A DNA stretch of 64,000 bases from Puffinus mauretanicus (Eukaryota > Chordata > Aves > Procellariiformes > Procellariidae), in contig JAJKFH010001480.1 in assembly GCA_023333565.1 (NCBI GenBank), positions 2,281,735 to 2,345,734 of the forward strand, written 5' to 3'. Made by a program: the position numbers and the translations under genes. Under the pieces are notes generated by a model. The model was given only the letters and a program-made list of their open reading frames with translations. It was not told the origin of the DNA and did not search any database. Shown one piece after another: positions 44,501-59,500 of the stretch (position 1 is its first letter; every line of letters starts with the position of its first letter).

Positions 44501-47500
44501 TCTGCTGGCTGCTCCCGGCTGAGGAGCAAAGATAAGTGCTGGGAAAGTGGCAGGTGAGGACAGAATGACAGTAAAGAGCTTCCCATCACAACCAATACCA
44601 GATCGTGCTTCCTCATTTACAAATCCTAGATTCTTGGCTATATAAAATACAGATCCCCTCTACTCCGCTCATCATCTGCTCCAGTGAAGCTGGTCTCCAC
44701 ATTTAAAAGCAAGCACTATTCACAAAACTTTCCATTCACTTAATAAGACTTGAATGTTAGGGGTTTGCATAATTATACCACTCAAGGACCAACTGCACCC
44801 GTTAAAAAAGTGAAGTTAATGACACTTACCCTGTGGGCTTCGACAACCTCCCAGACAAATTCACCTACACTACTGCATCTAAAGATTTTAAACTCATGTA
44901 TCACTTAAGCTTCTTTTCATGAGAGGAAATACGAAGAGGGTTATGTCAGGCAAATCTCAGAGAAGCAAGGTATCCCCTACACACATGCTAAAAATAGACA
45001 TTGGTTTCACTTACCAAAATAAATATCTGCCTGAATAATTAACCAGAAGTGGTTGTTTGCGTTGATAGTCAATGCATAGCTGACTAGCTCTTTTACTGTA
45101 ACAGCCACAGCTTCAAAGTCCACTGACTGAAGACTAAAGGAAAAAAGGAAGAAAATTAATTTCTAAATTATTGTTTTGGGTTTTTTTAAACAGTAATCTG
45201 ATTTCACATCTAGTTTAAGTCCAAAGCACCTTGCATTAAGTGTCAAGCAAAAATAACTCCAAGAAAGATTTAGTTTCAATACAGTAAATCTGATAGAACA
45301 AATACACCCTCCACAGACTTGGACAAAAAATCAGAACTTTGTCTATGGCTGACACCATAAAAGGGTTCCATGCAAGAATATATGTTCTCAGCTTCAAGAA
45401 GTTTGAAGACAACACCTGAAACCACTACAAATTTATCACAGCATCTGCATAAACGGCCACAGACAGCAAACTCTGGAAACTTGTGGAATTAGCTTGGAAA
45501 GGAAGGCTGGGAATAGTCTGGCACATTGCTTGGGCAGCCTTTCCCAAAGCTCCTGTGCAATCTCCATTTTTAAAAACGTTTTTTCTCACCCTACTGCTAA
45601 ATTCTAGTAACCTTGAAAACCAGTTTCTTCTGATTAACTTTATAATATACACTAAAGTCTACATCAGTAACAATGAGACTATTTAATCAGACCAATTAAA
45701 GACAGATTAACCACACTAAGCATTACACTCTCTCTCTCTCTCACGAGAGTCATCTCTCTCGATGCATACATAGAATCTAAAACAGTGAAGTTCTAGCCCC
45801 ATAGAGCCTCTAAACGTCAATGGAGAAATACAGTTCAATCCAGCCAGAACAAATCAATACATCCCATATGCCACTTAGCATTTTGGCAATTATTCAAACA
45901 CATCTCAAAAAATATTAGTTATTTTGTATTAAAATATTATATAGTTCACATAGTTACATATAGGTCAGTAAGGCACACAGCTTAAAAACCCCTCAGCTTC
46001 TTGTACCCGCATCTCCACCAGGACCATCAAATTAGGAGCAAAAACCTCCATGCACTCAGACCAACCTGCCCACAAACAGAATGGGCGTCAGTGATGCCCT
46101 TACACAGCAGAAATCACACTAACACACAGTAACTAATACACAGTAACTGGAACCAAACCAACTACGTGAATGCGTATTTTTAAAATTGTATTTTTAATTA
46201 TCGTCTTACTTGGGGATGGATGAAGGCCAGATGGAAATGTGCTCTGCTGCAATATCATTCACAATGTCTTCCTAAGAGAAGAAAGATAGTAAGAGACATT
46301 ACGAAGAGAAACATTTCAAGAAAACCAAGTAAGATGTTTATGATATATACTAACCCGAACATTATGAAGCTTGACAAACAGGGACAATATTGTAGTTAAA
46401 ACCAATGGTTCCTATAAGGAAGAAAAAAAAAGTATCCCCATGAACTAACAAAACTCCACTTCCTTTTCTAAGCTCTAAAGCTATGTAAGAAGTTCTGACA
46501 TCATTATAATTTCCTATTGAAATAGGGCAATATTTTGTTAAGAATCCTGTAACACAGGAATACTGTGAGAAAGTTTCTGTAGGAAGTCTTTAATTACTTC
46601 AAATTTTCCTGAATAACTACTTGGATATAAACTTTACTTAGGTTTTACACATCTTTATGTTGTTTCTGTGGCTACTGCCTAGCCTTAAACTTAAGCTAGG
46701 TACACTACAACTTTCTATGCATTTACAAACCCACAAGGTATAAAGCAATTTCCCTTCCTCTTACTTCTGCTCCTTAGTTACAATGCAAGTAGCAGCTTCC
46801 TTCTCCCTCCAAAGGGAATGCTTTGTTTCACCATAGCTGGAATAAAATGAACTTCATGATGGCTGGAATAAAATATGCTCCTAATGTTAACAGATGTCCA
46901 CTGTCAGAATTCAGGATTTTTTTTTTTTTTTTTTTTTTTAACAAGCTATTCCACACTGCTGTATGGCAGGTATAACAAATTCAGGAGTTCTTCAGCCATA
47001 TAAAACACCTGCATAGCTATCAGATTTTCTGAATTTAACAGGAAAAGTCCAGAAAAATATCATACCAAAAGAAAGTTCTGGTTGCAAACACATTCTCAAG
47101 ACCACTATATCTTACCCGAAGCTTTTTGATGAAGGACAGCAATTCACTCCTAAATTAGGGACACAAATATCCATGTAAGTAATCGTTCACACTAAAGAAT
47201 ACATGCAAACTTAATACACTGGCAACTAGAGTCAGTAAAGCAAATTCTTCACCCACCAAAATACTCCTTCACCTCTAAGTTTACAAATGCAGAGCATATA
47301 AGTGAAAATGCTCAAGCAGGTCATTCACTTTTAATACAGTCACTGGCAAGTTTTACTTTTACATTTAAAACAGGTTAAATAAGAGGTATCTGTTATTCCA
47401 TCAAGCTATAAAAGGCATGAAAATCACTTTGTAGTAAGTCAACCATTGACTCTAAAAGGGAAAGCAATTGAACTGTACTGTTATTCTCCAAGCTAGGATT

Positions 47501-50500
47501 GCAACAATGACCTACAGGCTCACAGAAGAGGGTACACTGTGATCATTATAATGTACATTGATTTCCTTGTCATATGCCACATCAGAAATTGTCACCATAA
47601 GACAATCCAGACAAGCACAGCCTGTTTGGAAAAGGTTTCACTGCCTCTTTTCCATAATAACAACAGGGTCACTGCCCTTTACTGTTTGAATCAGAGGGGT
47701 CAGAAAAGGTTCAGTATCCTAGAGTATACCTGTACTGCTTCCTTTTCCTTGCCAGAGTATACAACTGAAACCTACACCAAGCACGTACCCTCTTCCACCC
47801 ATCCCACAGCTGCGTAAGCAAAAGCAGCTGCCTTTAGGCACACATTAACCTGATTAGCTCAAGAAAGGCAAAGAAACAGTCAATAGTTTGACAGGGGCAC
47901 CTTTTCCAAGTTTTTAACATGAAAAGCTGTTCAATATAATCATACCTTCCAGAATTTACCGTAATAGGCAACTTATAATCAGGCATGGGCTTAAGAACAG
48001 GCTGAAAACACCTTCTAAGTGGACAAATCCGAGAGTCCTGAATCAATCAGTTAAAGCTCAGGCTGGCAGAGGTTAGGTAATTGACAGTGAAATTACTCCA
48101 GCCAACAATATTTTCTTCCTTTCCCTCTCCCCAGGGGCTCAGCTGAACTACAATTTCAAGATTAAATAACATCTAGCTTTAGATTCAGAAACCTAAAGCT
48201 AAGTGTAAACACCCATGCTGTGAGCTAAATACAGTTACAAAAGTGGTTAACTGATACAAGTCAATGGAGTCTGCAGAGCAATTCTACTCGATGTAAAGCA
48301 GACACCTCCAGTCGGTCAGCTAAACCGCCCTCTAGATGCCACTGACTTTATTGGCACATCTACACCAGTGAGCACATTGTTCACTTGGTAGAGATCTTTA
48401 GCTGCTGCCACCATTCTGATAGTGGAATCCAGACAATTTTTGATGGGAACATGGGGTCAAATATACAATTCAAACAACCTTTACAAGTAATTTAAGAAAA
48501 CACACCTGTACATAATGCCCAGTGTAGACTCCCTGTGTTTTATCAAACTCACTCTGCCATCATTCCCCCGCTTGTGCTGGTTGGATACACTGCAGATTTG
48601 TACAACAACTTCCCAAAGGTCTTTAGCTGTCCGTCTACTTTCTTTGGGACCTGGAAGTTCTTTGCATGTAGCAGCCAGCAACTGTCCCAGCTACACAATG
48701 CAAGAATAAAAACACAGTAACCACAGCTTCTCTGAATATTGACTACAGCAAAGAAATTGCTGGCATTGAAAATGGCTAAGCAAGTGATTTTAAGTGACAA
48801 ACTACAAAGCAACATGACTAAACTTTGCAGCAGAGGACACTGACGAGCAACCTGGAAGACAGGAATTAAACAGAGGATTTTTCCCTTTATTAGTTTCCTT
48901 AGGGTATATTTCATTACTACAGGCTCCAGAAAAGCTGTAGTGTGTAGAAAGCTTTACAATCTACTTAAATATATTGCATAAAACCTAAAAACCATAAGAT
49001 ACAGTTTTACAAAGACTGGCTCCCTAGAACTCCCTTAACTTTCATATAACAATCTGAACTGAAACCGGCACCCTCTGCTATACAGGAAAAGCTGAACCTC
49101 AAAATGGAAATTAGGAAATACCACAGGTAAGCAGAGTAGGGCAAAAATGAATCTGTCCTGTAATATGATCTGCATTCAGCTTCATTGCCCGACTTTGAAG
49201 TAGAAACATTGCTGTAAAACCATTTTGAATGTAAAGTTTCAAAAAAGGCAGTGCTTGAATGTCTCCAGAAATTCAACACTGGTGTTGGGTTCAAAAATGG
49301 AACCATTACAGCGCATTTGGAAAACAAGTGTCTTAGGAACAGAAAAACAACCAGACGTGAAGCCCGAGATCTGTACACTTCTCATACCTCCTACAGCAAT
49401 CTAGGCTGAGGTCCAGCTGAGAGAAGAGTCCTTTACGGAAGTGCTACAGGGTTTCAATCAGCTTATGGATCATAACCACACATGCCTGATGCTTATGGAA
49501 CCAACCTCAGTTGGCAGCCAGCAAGGGCTAAGATGCAGTTTGTTTCATCTGTTCTTGCAGCACAGCCTCCATGTCTTTTGTCAACTGTCAAATACACTTG
49601 TCGCTTAGCTCTGCTGTCTTCTATACCAGATAATTCATTATAGACACAAAACCCAACACTCTTGAGATAGAAGGGTACATGCTATTAGAAGTACAAAAGA
49701 CTTAAACAGGAAAAAGTCAATTACAGCCTGACAAGGCTGAGACTGAGCGCTCATTACCTTCACATAAGGATTAGTTTGAACCAGAGGTAATGGAACTTGC
49801 ATGGTCAAATACTCATTCTCACGCCAGTTTAACAGGAAGGCAACACATTCTTCAGCTATAACTTGTCGAAGAGGAATATCTGGAAGAAGAGAGGTTCTTT
49901 GCTTAACTTTCTTTTTTTTGAGAAAACACAGCATTATATGAAAACAAGCAAAACACATTCCCTCTAATTACCCATGTTGCATATCTATCACAGAAAAACA
50001 TGATGCTTAGCCCTACAAGAGACTTCATCTCGGAAAATTAGAAGCAACAGCTTCCTCCAACCACAACAGTACTACGTTACTCCCTCAGTGTGAAACCATG
50101 TGGCCTGCTTTTACAACTAGCAAGACTTCAGGTAAAAATGCAGACATGTTTATTCTGTTCAAGTTCTTTAAGTGGCACTAAATAGAAACCGCCAGTGTTT
50201 AGCAATATGTAGGCATCATGATGTTGCTGTTCTCATTTCCAGCTTCTAAAAACTAACCAAGCTTCTAAAGGCTAACTAAAACTAGTGTCAAACTTCACTA
50301 TTGTTTTTTCAATTATACACCTAAATGGTAAATTTACAATACAAAGTTGTGGTTTTTTTCCTTTCTCTCAAGCTTTGTGCTTTACTGCATCCCAGGGAAG
50401 ACAGCAATGTACTTACCAGGTACTCTCATTTCCAAATATCCTCGGACTCTGCTTATAAGATCAGAAGGAGGACGTTCTCCAGAAACACCAGCTCCAGCTT

Positions 50501-53500
50501 CATGAGTGTAAATGTCCAAAAGTAGCATTTCATTCAGCATGACTTGACGGAGTTTTGGAGAAAACTCTGTCACGAGCTCCAAGCAAGCAGCAAAAAGCTG
50601 TTTTGCATGGACAAAATCCTGCAATAAAGAGTTCCTGCAATTAATGGTTCCTAACAGATTGATAAAGGAAAAGACTAGGAGTTAAAGTGCTGTTCAGCTC
50701 CATCCTGGCTGAACCAGCCTCGGCATCCATTATCGTTAGCATTGCTCAAGCATCTCACAATTACTATTTATGTTTTTGGGTCCTTTTGCTATTAAGCTTA
50801 ACAGTTCCAACAGTTCCAGATTTTTAAAAAAACCCAAGAAGTTTAAGCCAAAACATACCAGAAACAACTACTGGCATATTAGATACAGTTCAGTTTTACC
50901 TTGTAGTTTAGCAAACTACGGTATTGTCAATTACAAGGCAAATAAAACAGCACTCCAATAAATCCCTTATGTAAAACAATTAGCCAAAAGAACAGAACTT
51001 CATATCAGTAAGTCAAATCACCACTGGCTTTAGATGCTACATGATTTAGTACATCATAATCAAAACTCCGTATGAATGAAATTATCTCCAAGCCCAACTC
51101 ACAGGAAAGCCATTATCCTTGCTCTACTGATGGAACTTTGTGAGACAGAAATATTTAACCACTATATGACACACAGAGCTTATTACTACGTCTCCCTCAC
51201 CTCCCAGTTTTTCAATTCTTCTTCTCAAAAAGGGCTTTCCATATTTCCAGTGTTGTTAAAATTCAATTGTCCAAACTAACTCACCAGTAACTTCAGATGG
51301 CTTGCTCACCTTAATTGCACAGCAGTGTAATCCCTTCGCCATAAGGATGTAGACCAAATCCCTAGTTAGATTGTCTTTGATTCCTAAAATAACATTGCCG
51401 TAAACATTTGGTACTTCCCACTGGGAGAGAAATACATAGGACATTTGCACAGAAACAGGTTTTAGAATTCACATCACTGCTTAAAACATCAAAAACAAAA
51501 CTCAAATATTGAAAATGATTGACATCTAAGTGCCAACTCTTTCATTTTTACGTCTAATCAGAAGTAATGTATTGCTCATATAGAAGTACAATAAAAATGG
51601 CTAGCTACTCTACTTTGTTCATACTCTGAATATGCAATAATTGGGAGGGAAAAAAATCAAAAGACAAGAAATCCTTACTTAACAACAATCAAAAAAATCT
51701 CTTCTCTCCTGCTCCCAGCTTTTAATAATAGGAATTTAAACTAAAATAATATTGCCAACTAGTCAGAACACTGAAAGCAAAAGCTGCAGAAATTTGTTTT
51801 CTCACAAGGAAAGCTTGTGATACAGCCAGTAATTCCTTAAAAGAAAGGTTATACATTTTGTTGTAATACTTTTCATAAAGAATGTGAGTTTAGATATGTA
51901 TTATCATCCTTATTAAACCACCATCATGCAGAGAGAGGGGGAAAAAAAAAAATCACATTGAGGATCTATGACAAAATGTTTACTGTTCACTGCAGTATGA
52001 TACCTAACCTTGAATTACACTCTCCCATGACCACATGAAATAATACCTTATTCGAAATTGTCCAGAATTGGCGTTCTGAAGTCATACCATGCAACTCAAT
52101 TAAGATCTGGCGAATCCTCCAAGGATCTACTGACAATATGAGCTGATGTTCAAGCTGGCCAATATTGACACTTGCTGAAGCTAGAAGAAAAGCAATCAGG
52201 TCTCCAACGCATTCCTTCTTAATGTAGATCCTTACATTTCTTTAGCATATAACATTTTAAACATAACACAGTAAGAACAGCAGAAACATCAATGCTTTTG
52301 TAGGCCCCATGCATCCTTTCGTGCCCTTCCACAAACACCTTGTGCTAGCTTCCCAGCTTCCCTGACCTAAAGGGCTGCTTGCAGTGCCCCATTTTCTCAC
52401 ACCATCAGCTCTGAGTATTCCCTTACCCTTGCTACAGTGAAGCAATAGGTTGAAGATCTGCACAAGAAAAAGTGTTCCTATACTGCCTTAGTGAAAATAT
52501 GCATTTTCACAACTGGCTTAAGTCAATGCAAGGCTGTATTAGAGCTGAAAAGGTAAGTTCTTTCCAGCTCCAGTCACCATCTGGCACCTCTTATGTTAAC
52601 TTTGACTTGTGCAGCTGCACAGCCAGCCAACTATATCTGGGAAATAAACTGGCCAAAAAGATCTGGGTTTTACTTTGTTAGGTTTAAAACTTCACCCAGA
52701 TGGTACTCCTGGTCCAGCTCACCACACAGTCACGCAAGCATTAGTGCTGGTCTAAGTGAGGCAGGGTGCCCTTTCTGGGAACAGCTGCCACAGCCAGATT
52801 TGGTTCAAACCAACTGCCATACCTCTCTCCCACTTGGTCAGCTAGGACACATTCATTTGAGCATGACTATTATACTCAGTTGAGACACAAGCAACATACA
52901 AGCAAATAACAGCCACCTTCAAACAAGTAGGACATTCAACAACTAAAAATGGGAAGTATTCTCTCTAAAAACATTCTCTCTAAACTTCTTCTGAGAACAG
53001 ACCTGCACATAGTAACCTCAAGCATGAAAACAGGTAACTGCCTGCATATAAGTTAATGGAAATGCTGTGGGAATTACCTGGGATATCATAAAAAGAAGTC
53101 ACAGGTTTTGTGCACAGGTTGATTCGAGGAGATCTCTTCCGCATTTGATCAATAAGCAGCTTCCGTTCATCATCTTTCAGCAGTTTTATGAACAGCTCAT
53201 GAGATGAAATCATGAAGACAAGCTGAAGATCTTCCAAACCCAAACACAAGTTTCTAAACAAATAAAAAAGTTAATACATGAGCAGGAAGAAGTTTATTTT
53301 TCCAGTTGTAAGTTCTCAAAACATTTATTGTGCTGTATTACATTGCTTACAAAGTGTAAATTCATGTTCTCTTAATACGGGTACATACTTGAGAAATGCT
53401 GCCATTTTTCTCTTCAACACTTCGGAAGCATTTTCCAAGTTTATTGATCTTGAACAAACCTGGGAAATAAACCAGTAAATATTAAGCAGCCCCTTAGAAC

Positions 53501-56500
53501 TCTTTAAATATTTAGTTACAGTGTTACTGCCCAGTTTTCTGACTCACAATTAGTATCAGGCAGTAACCCTCCGTCTCAAGGGAGGCAACAAAGTTATCTG
53601 ATAAACACTGTAGCCATCACAGATGGATTAGTTTGTTTCAACCTATGCACAAGACAGGCTGTTTCAGACAACTGTTACCTTCCCTCAGACACAATTAACA
53701 TTCCTTTTCCATGCTCCTCTGATATTTAGGTGTGCTGACGCCGAGTGCCACAGTATCAGTCAGCCTCACAAGATCATTAAGTACGTAACAAAGCCCTTTT
53801 ACAGGAGTTTAAAAATGAACTGGCATTTCTAAGTGCAAAAACATAAGACTCACTAGGACTAATATTTTTAAAAAACAAAACAGTAGCTGAAAGATAACTA
53901 GATAGTTGAATTTAATTGCCAGCTTGCAAGAAATTTTTTTTTTTGAGAAACATTTAAATCCTAATATGAGCAGTTGATGGATCAGCTTTTACTTGCTCTC
54001 AAGTAGAGTACTGTTAGTCAATTTTTGCCACGTGCTTGAAGAGACAAGCAAAAGACAAGGCTGAAATTAAGCAAAGAAGATATGAAAATAACAGCAAAGC
54101 AACAAAAGGAGTAAGTTTAGTTTGAGCAATAATAGTTTCCTAAAAAGCTTCACTGAAGGCAACAGTTTAAGTCTCACACATACAGTAACTCAGGATCATT
54201 TCATGACATGCTAACTTTTACAACAAAGCTGGTAAGGGAAAGTGGCCCTTTTCAACAGATACTTCTTTTTCTCGTATCTCTCTCTGTCTTGGAGGATTTG
54301 TTTCTTTGTTCCTTGAAAACCAACCTTCAACAATATCTCTGTATAATTTAATGATGTCAAGAATCATAGCAATTTCAAATCCAAGCTGAAGCAACAGGTC
54401 AACATTAGTTCCTCCCCAATAGATGGAAACAGAGCTATGAGCATAGGTGCAAGACTGGCACAGAGTATAATTGTACTAACTGCAAAGAAGTTGAATAAAG
54501 TTTGAGAAGTTACCTTACAAAGTATTTTTCTCTGCTTCAGAAATTTGAGCATTACTTGCAACAATAATACAGTTATATGGGGAAAGAGATATCTCACTAC
54601 ATACCATTTCCCCTCCTAATTTCAGATAATTTCTTACCTCAAGGAGGAAGTCTATTTTCTCTTTGTTGGGTTTCAGGAACAGTTGACAAAACTGAATATC
54701 AATTATTCGACCCTGCAATACATCGCAGACTGTGTTGCACACACAGACTTTGAAACAAACTTCATCCAGAGCATCATTCCTGCATGAACACAAAACCGAA
54801 GATCACAGAACTTCTCTGACAAACACAGAATTGGTATCACAGCAAAGCTCTAGGTGCCAGATCCCAAGACAAGTTTGGAGCACATACCTCTGTCTAAGAC
54901 TGCACTCTGAAAAACTTTACTCAGGATCAACTTAAGTTTACTCAGGACCTCACTTTTTTTAAAAGAAAATTCCCTCCCTGCCCACAGCTGTTTCACACGA
55001 AGACTTCACTATTGCTTCAGCCTGAGCACCGCTGGAACTCCAACTAGAGTTGTGTCAGTGCGGCTGACAAAGGTGTATTGCTTCTTGGCAAGCATGCCCT
55101 GAGCACGGCTGACAGCCCAAAAGACTTCAGGAGCATTTATGCATCTCAGAATACACAATCATTGGACAAAAATCAAAACAAATAACCAGAACCAGGCTTC
55201 CTTCTCTTAATCCTTCTCTGTATGGCTTAACTAGACTGCAAAGTCATGCTCCTCCATCCTTCTCTGTCTAGTGCACATCACTGTAGGCACTCTGTACTAG
55301 CCATATCAGAGACGAAAACACCCCTACACAGTTCTAAGCTACAGCCTCTAAGATCCTCTTCTAGGAGATGTTTATTTGACTCTTCTCTGGCTGAAGTGAA
55401 AGCTGAATTCAGTAACTACTAAGCTCTTACACATGAAGCTGTCACCATCGATACTCTTTTTCCTCACACATGTTTGTAAAACTGAGCCTCTCTCACTTCA
55501 ACTGAAATACTTGTAGGCACCTTCCCTTCAGCTGCTTTCCATATAGCCCTGATTCAAGTACCTAAGCTCCACAGAAGGTTGAATTTTGGATGTGGGCCAT
55601 GTGCTCAGCATTTCTCAGTTGGGAGCCATCCACAAGCTGCCCTTGTAATGTGTCTGATTCTCTCTGCTTATTTTAAATTTTTTCTTTTTATAAATGCACC
55701 ATTCTAATGCTTCAGCCGTGGGCTAGCTTAGCAGTGCACAAGGCTCCTAATGACAGATAACTACACTGCCAGTGTTCCCAAGGAAGTACACGTCTCCTAC
55801 AATATTACTGCTTAGCATAGTTAGTCTGACCAGCTTTGACTTCAGGTTTTAGACGACCTCTAAAGAGGCATTAACTTAGTTATAAATTTTATATATTTAC
55901 ATATATCTATATACACACACACACATATATGATCAATTATGACTTTTACCACCGTATGGTAATGTGTTAATATCCATTAAATTTTTCCCATATATGGCCA
56001 CAGTGAGATACATCACAACGTAGCTCCTAAGTTGGAAGACGTAGTTTAGACTATTGCTAATAGAAATAAAGGCTAAAGTTTCCTGGATGTAAGTAATCTG
56101 TTGTTAGACGATTTTATATACTTTCCATGAAAAACATAAAACTCATGAAAATTGCTTTTCATCATCATTGAACAGATCATTATTTAATATCTCACCCTTG
56201 TTGAGCTTTTTGGAAGAGTTCTCTCAGCACCGATTGCCTAAACTGAACAGGTAAACTGAGGGTTAGATTATCTTCAAGGAATATCTTCACTAAGTCCTAT
56301 AACACAAACACAGTTGGAATAGTCAATGGTTAATGGAAAAGATACAGATGAAGTAGTTTTTTATCTAGTAAAAATGATCAAACTAACAGAAGCAGCTTGT
56401 ACCCATATGTAATACTAAAATTCGTTAAACAACCAGAAAGGGACTAAACAACAAAAAAGTTCTCTAGCATCGGAGAATCAAAGAATAAAACCAAACTTGC

Positions 56501-59500
56501 ACATCTCAGCAGCAACATTCCCTGAAACCCAAAGAATTAGATTCTACCCGAAAATTCCATACATCAGCTAGTAGGAATTATTTACATTGTATGGAATCCA
56601 AGATATTTTAATCTAATATGTATCAGATTATGTTACATTCCTATACCAGTGTGTTCTAAAATAGTATGTTAATGGTTAACTGGAACACTTAATTTTATTA
56701 AGATACCTATCAGTTCAGGTGGAATCATCCACATGGAATGATAAGAAAACCCTCAAATATATGTGGGTTTATTTAAGCACCCTACCTGATAGTTGCCAGA
56801 TTTCATACAGCTATGGATTTGACTATAAGGAGTTGCCTGTTGAGATATATCATCGGAAGATGAGGTAAGAACTCCACAAGCTTGACAGTATCCAGCTAAC
56901 CGTTCTTCATCGATGGTAAAATGAAGTGATGATGAACCATTCTGAAAAGTAAGAGTTAAATCAAACTTTAGTGGCCAAAATATTATGAAACATAAGCTTA
57001 ATTCAGAAACACAAATAGAGACTCACAATTTCCCCAAGTAACAGCAAAACAACAAAAGAATGTGTGTGTACACACTTTTTTTTTTAATAGCATACTTTTA
57101 TATGTGCTCTTTACAGCTTAGACCATGTTTTGTCTATTTAAATAAAAATCTGAGTTTTGCAGTTTGGGGAATATAAATATGAAGCAAAATAAAAAAGGAA
57201 GCATACCTCAGTTGTAAATTAAAACACATTTTTTAAAAGTTCAGAACATAGACAATCTCATTTCCAAGGGAAAGTTAGATAAAAAAAGAATAGGAAGTGC
57301 TGTATGGTTACCTTCCTCAAAAACACATCACCACAACCAAAATACCACAAAGGGGACAGAATGTACTGTTCAGTTGAGTTGTATCAGCACTCGAGATGTT
57401 ATTTTTTCATTTCTTGCATCAATACAATTTGTGTAAGAGAATATTCATTACAAAATGTAGAAGAAAGCAACAATATATTGCAGCTGATGAATATCATTTC
57501 AAACAAGGCACAATGTGAAAAAACAAAAATTGCTGTCAAAATCCCATGAAGTTTCTTTAAAAACCGTATGTACCATTAAAAGTTATTAAATTGCTAAAGA
57601 AGGAAGCAATAAGTTAGACAAATTTTTTTTAGAAGAGTTGAGCATACATGCTAATAAAACACTCATCACCTTTGCAATCAACTCCTTCGTTTTGAAAAAC
57701 TTTTCTTTAGCATTTTCATGAACAGCTGCATTTGTAGATCCTTGTTGAAAATAGATTGCACCCAAATCATAGCAAACCTGCAAATAGCATTGATATAAAA
57801 CACATTATCTTGGAAATTTAGAAAACATTTTAAGTCAAGACTAAGTATTTCAGCTCAAACCTCACACGTACTTTAAACTATTCCTAGTTTTATCTAATGT
57901 ACCGACATACACCACATACCTTTCCCCACACACTTCAATTGTTTCCTCTTTAACTGCGATCTCAGTATGAGTAATTCTGCACAAGCATTACCAAATTACA
58001 GAATGATTTCCACATAATCATTAGGAACAACGCAATAAACTGTCCTTGTCATATAATGGTTTACTCCAGAGGAGGTGGCAGGGAAAGTGAGGGTTTGCAG
58101 GGGGAAGCAACAATATTTACAGTGTTGAAAAAAGTTCTAATAATGTAAAAATGAAGTCAATAATATCTCATTGCATTAAAAAAAGAACACAGGAGATATT
58201 AATAGAAAAATACTGCAATTTATCTCAAAAATATTACTTAACACTTTTTCGGGGAAAAAAAAAAAAGATATAAATTGAAAGCTTTAGTATAGAATGTAAG
58301 GTACCTGGCACTGTATCTCCTCTGCACTGATTTTCAGTCCAGCTGTGGAATTCTCTGTTTCTCCATTCACCATACCAGGTTCCATGGCTAATAAATCCAG
58401 AGTTCTTATAGTGTGGACATAAAGATCTTTGTTTAATTTAAGTGCTCCTTCTAGGACCAGGATGGAATCAGCAGCCTGCTCTTTCAACTGTAATAGTTCA
58501 AATGCGTTAAAAAATTAACCTCTTGGTTTTGAGTTTAGCTCTGGGTTTAAATTAACACTAGAAATGTAACAGTACAGTAAAAGGATAATTTAAAAAAGTA
58601 TTACACCTGTCTTATTGCTATGTAGAATCTGCTCCTGTATTTCTTGTACGATAAGAAATTCGTGGCTTCTACGTCAGTTTCAGGTACTCAGAGAAACAGG
58701 ATCAAACCCTTACTTCCACTTGAAACAAAACATTTTTCTCTGTTTCACCTACATCTTTTTTTCCATTTTTGGAGCATTAAGTTATGCAACAGCCAGATTG
58801 TAAATTTTAAGTTATTATTTCACAGCTGAAACAAAACCAGCTTCTATGTGAATAGCAAGATTTTTTCAAAAATTTTGATGAATTGGTAAAACAGTTAAAC
58901 ATCATTCATGCTCAGCTATTTGAAAAAATATAAAAAAGTAAAAAATTGTAGAAAATGTATAATGCAAATTCTTTAACTGATTCCAAGTAATACAAGAGTA
59001 GGAAAATGAGGTAGGCTACATATGGAAGTAGAGGGTTTGTTCTTCCTCTTTCTTGTCTCTCTCAAAGGAAAACACTTTAGGCACAACTAGCAATCTGTTG
59101 AAAGCTACATACAGAAAACACTAAATCCTTAAAAAAAAACCAAAACACAAAAAACCCAAAAGATTTTAAGCGTTGAATTTTGCTGCCATACGATTTTGCA
59201 GCTCAAGCATGGTATTGTCTTAATTACTAATCACACACTGATTTTGTAGAGGCTTGCTCAATTCATATGGCTCCAAGGATGGGCTGATGAAAGAGTACTT
59301 CAATCACATAAAACAAATTCCATATTACATGCAGTGCAGAGACAACACTGTCCAAAACGCACACAGTGGAACTGTAGCAAATACTAAAAGTGGCAAATAT
59401 AATAGAAATGCACGGAGTCCAACAAAACTGTGATGCAATTGTTTACTTCTTCTCCATTCATATTTACATGTAAATTCAAGCAAAAATAAGAGGGGAAAAA

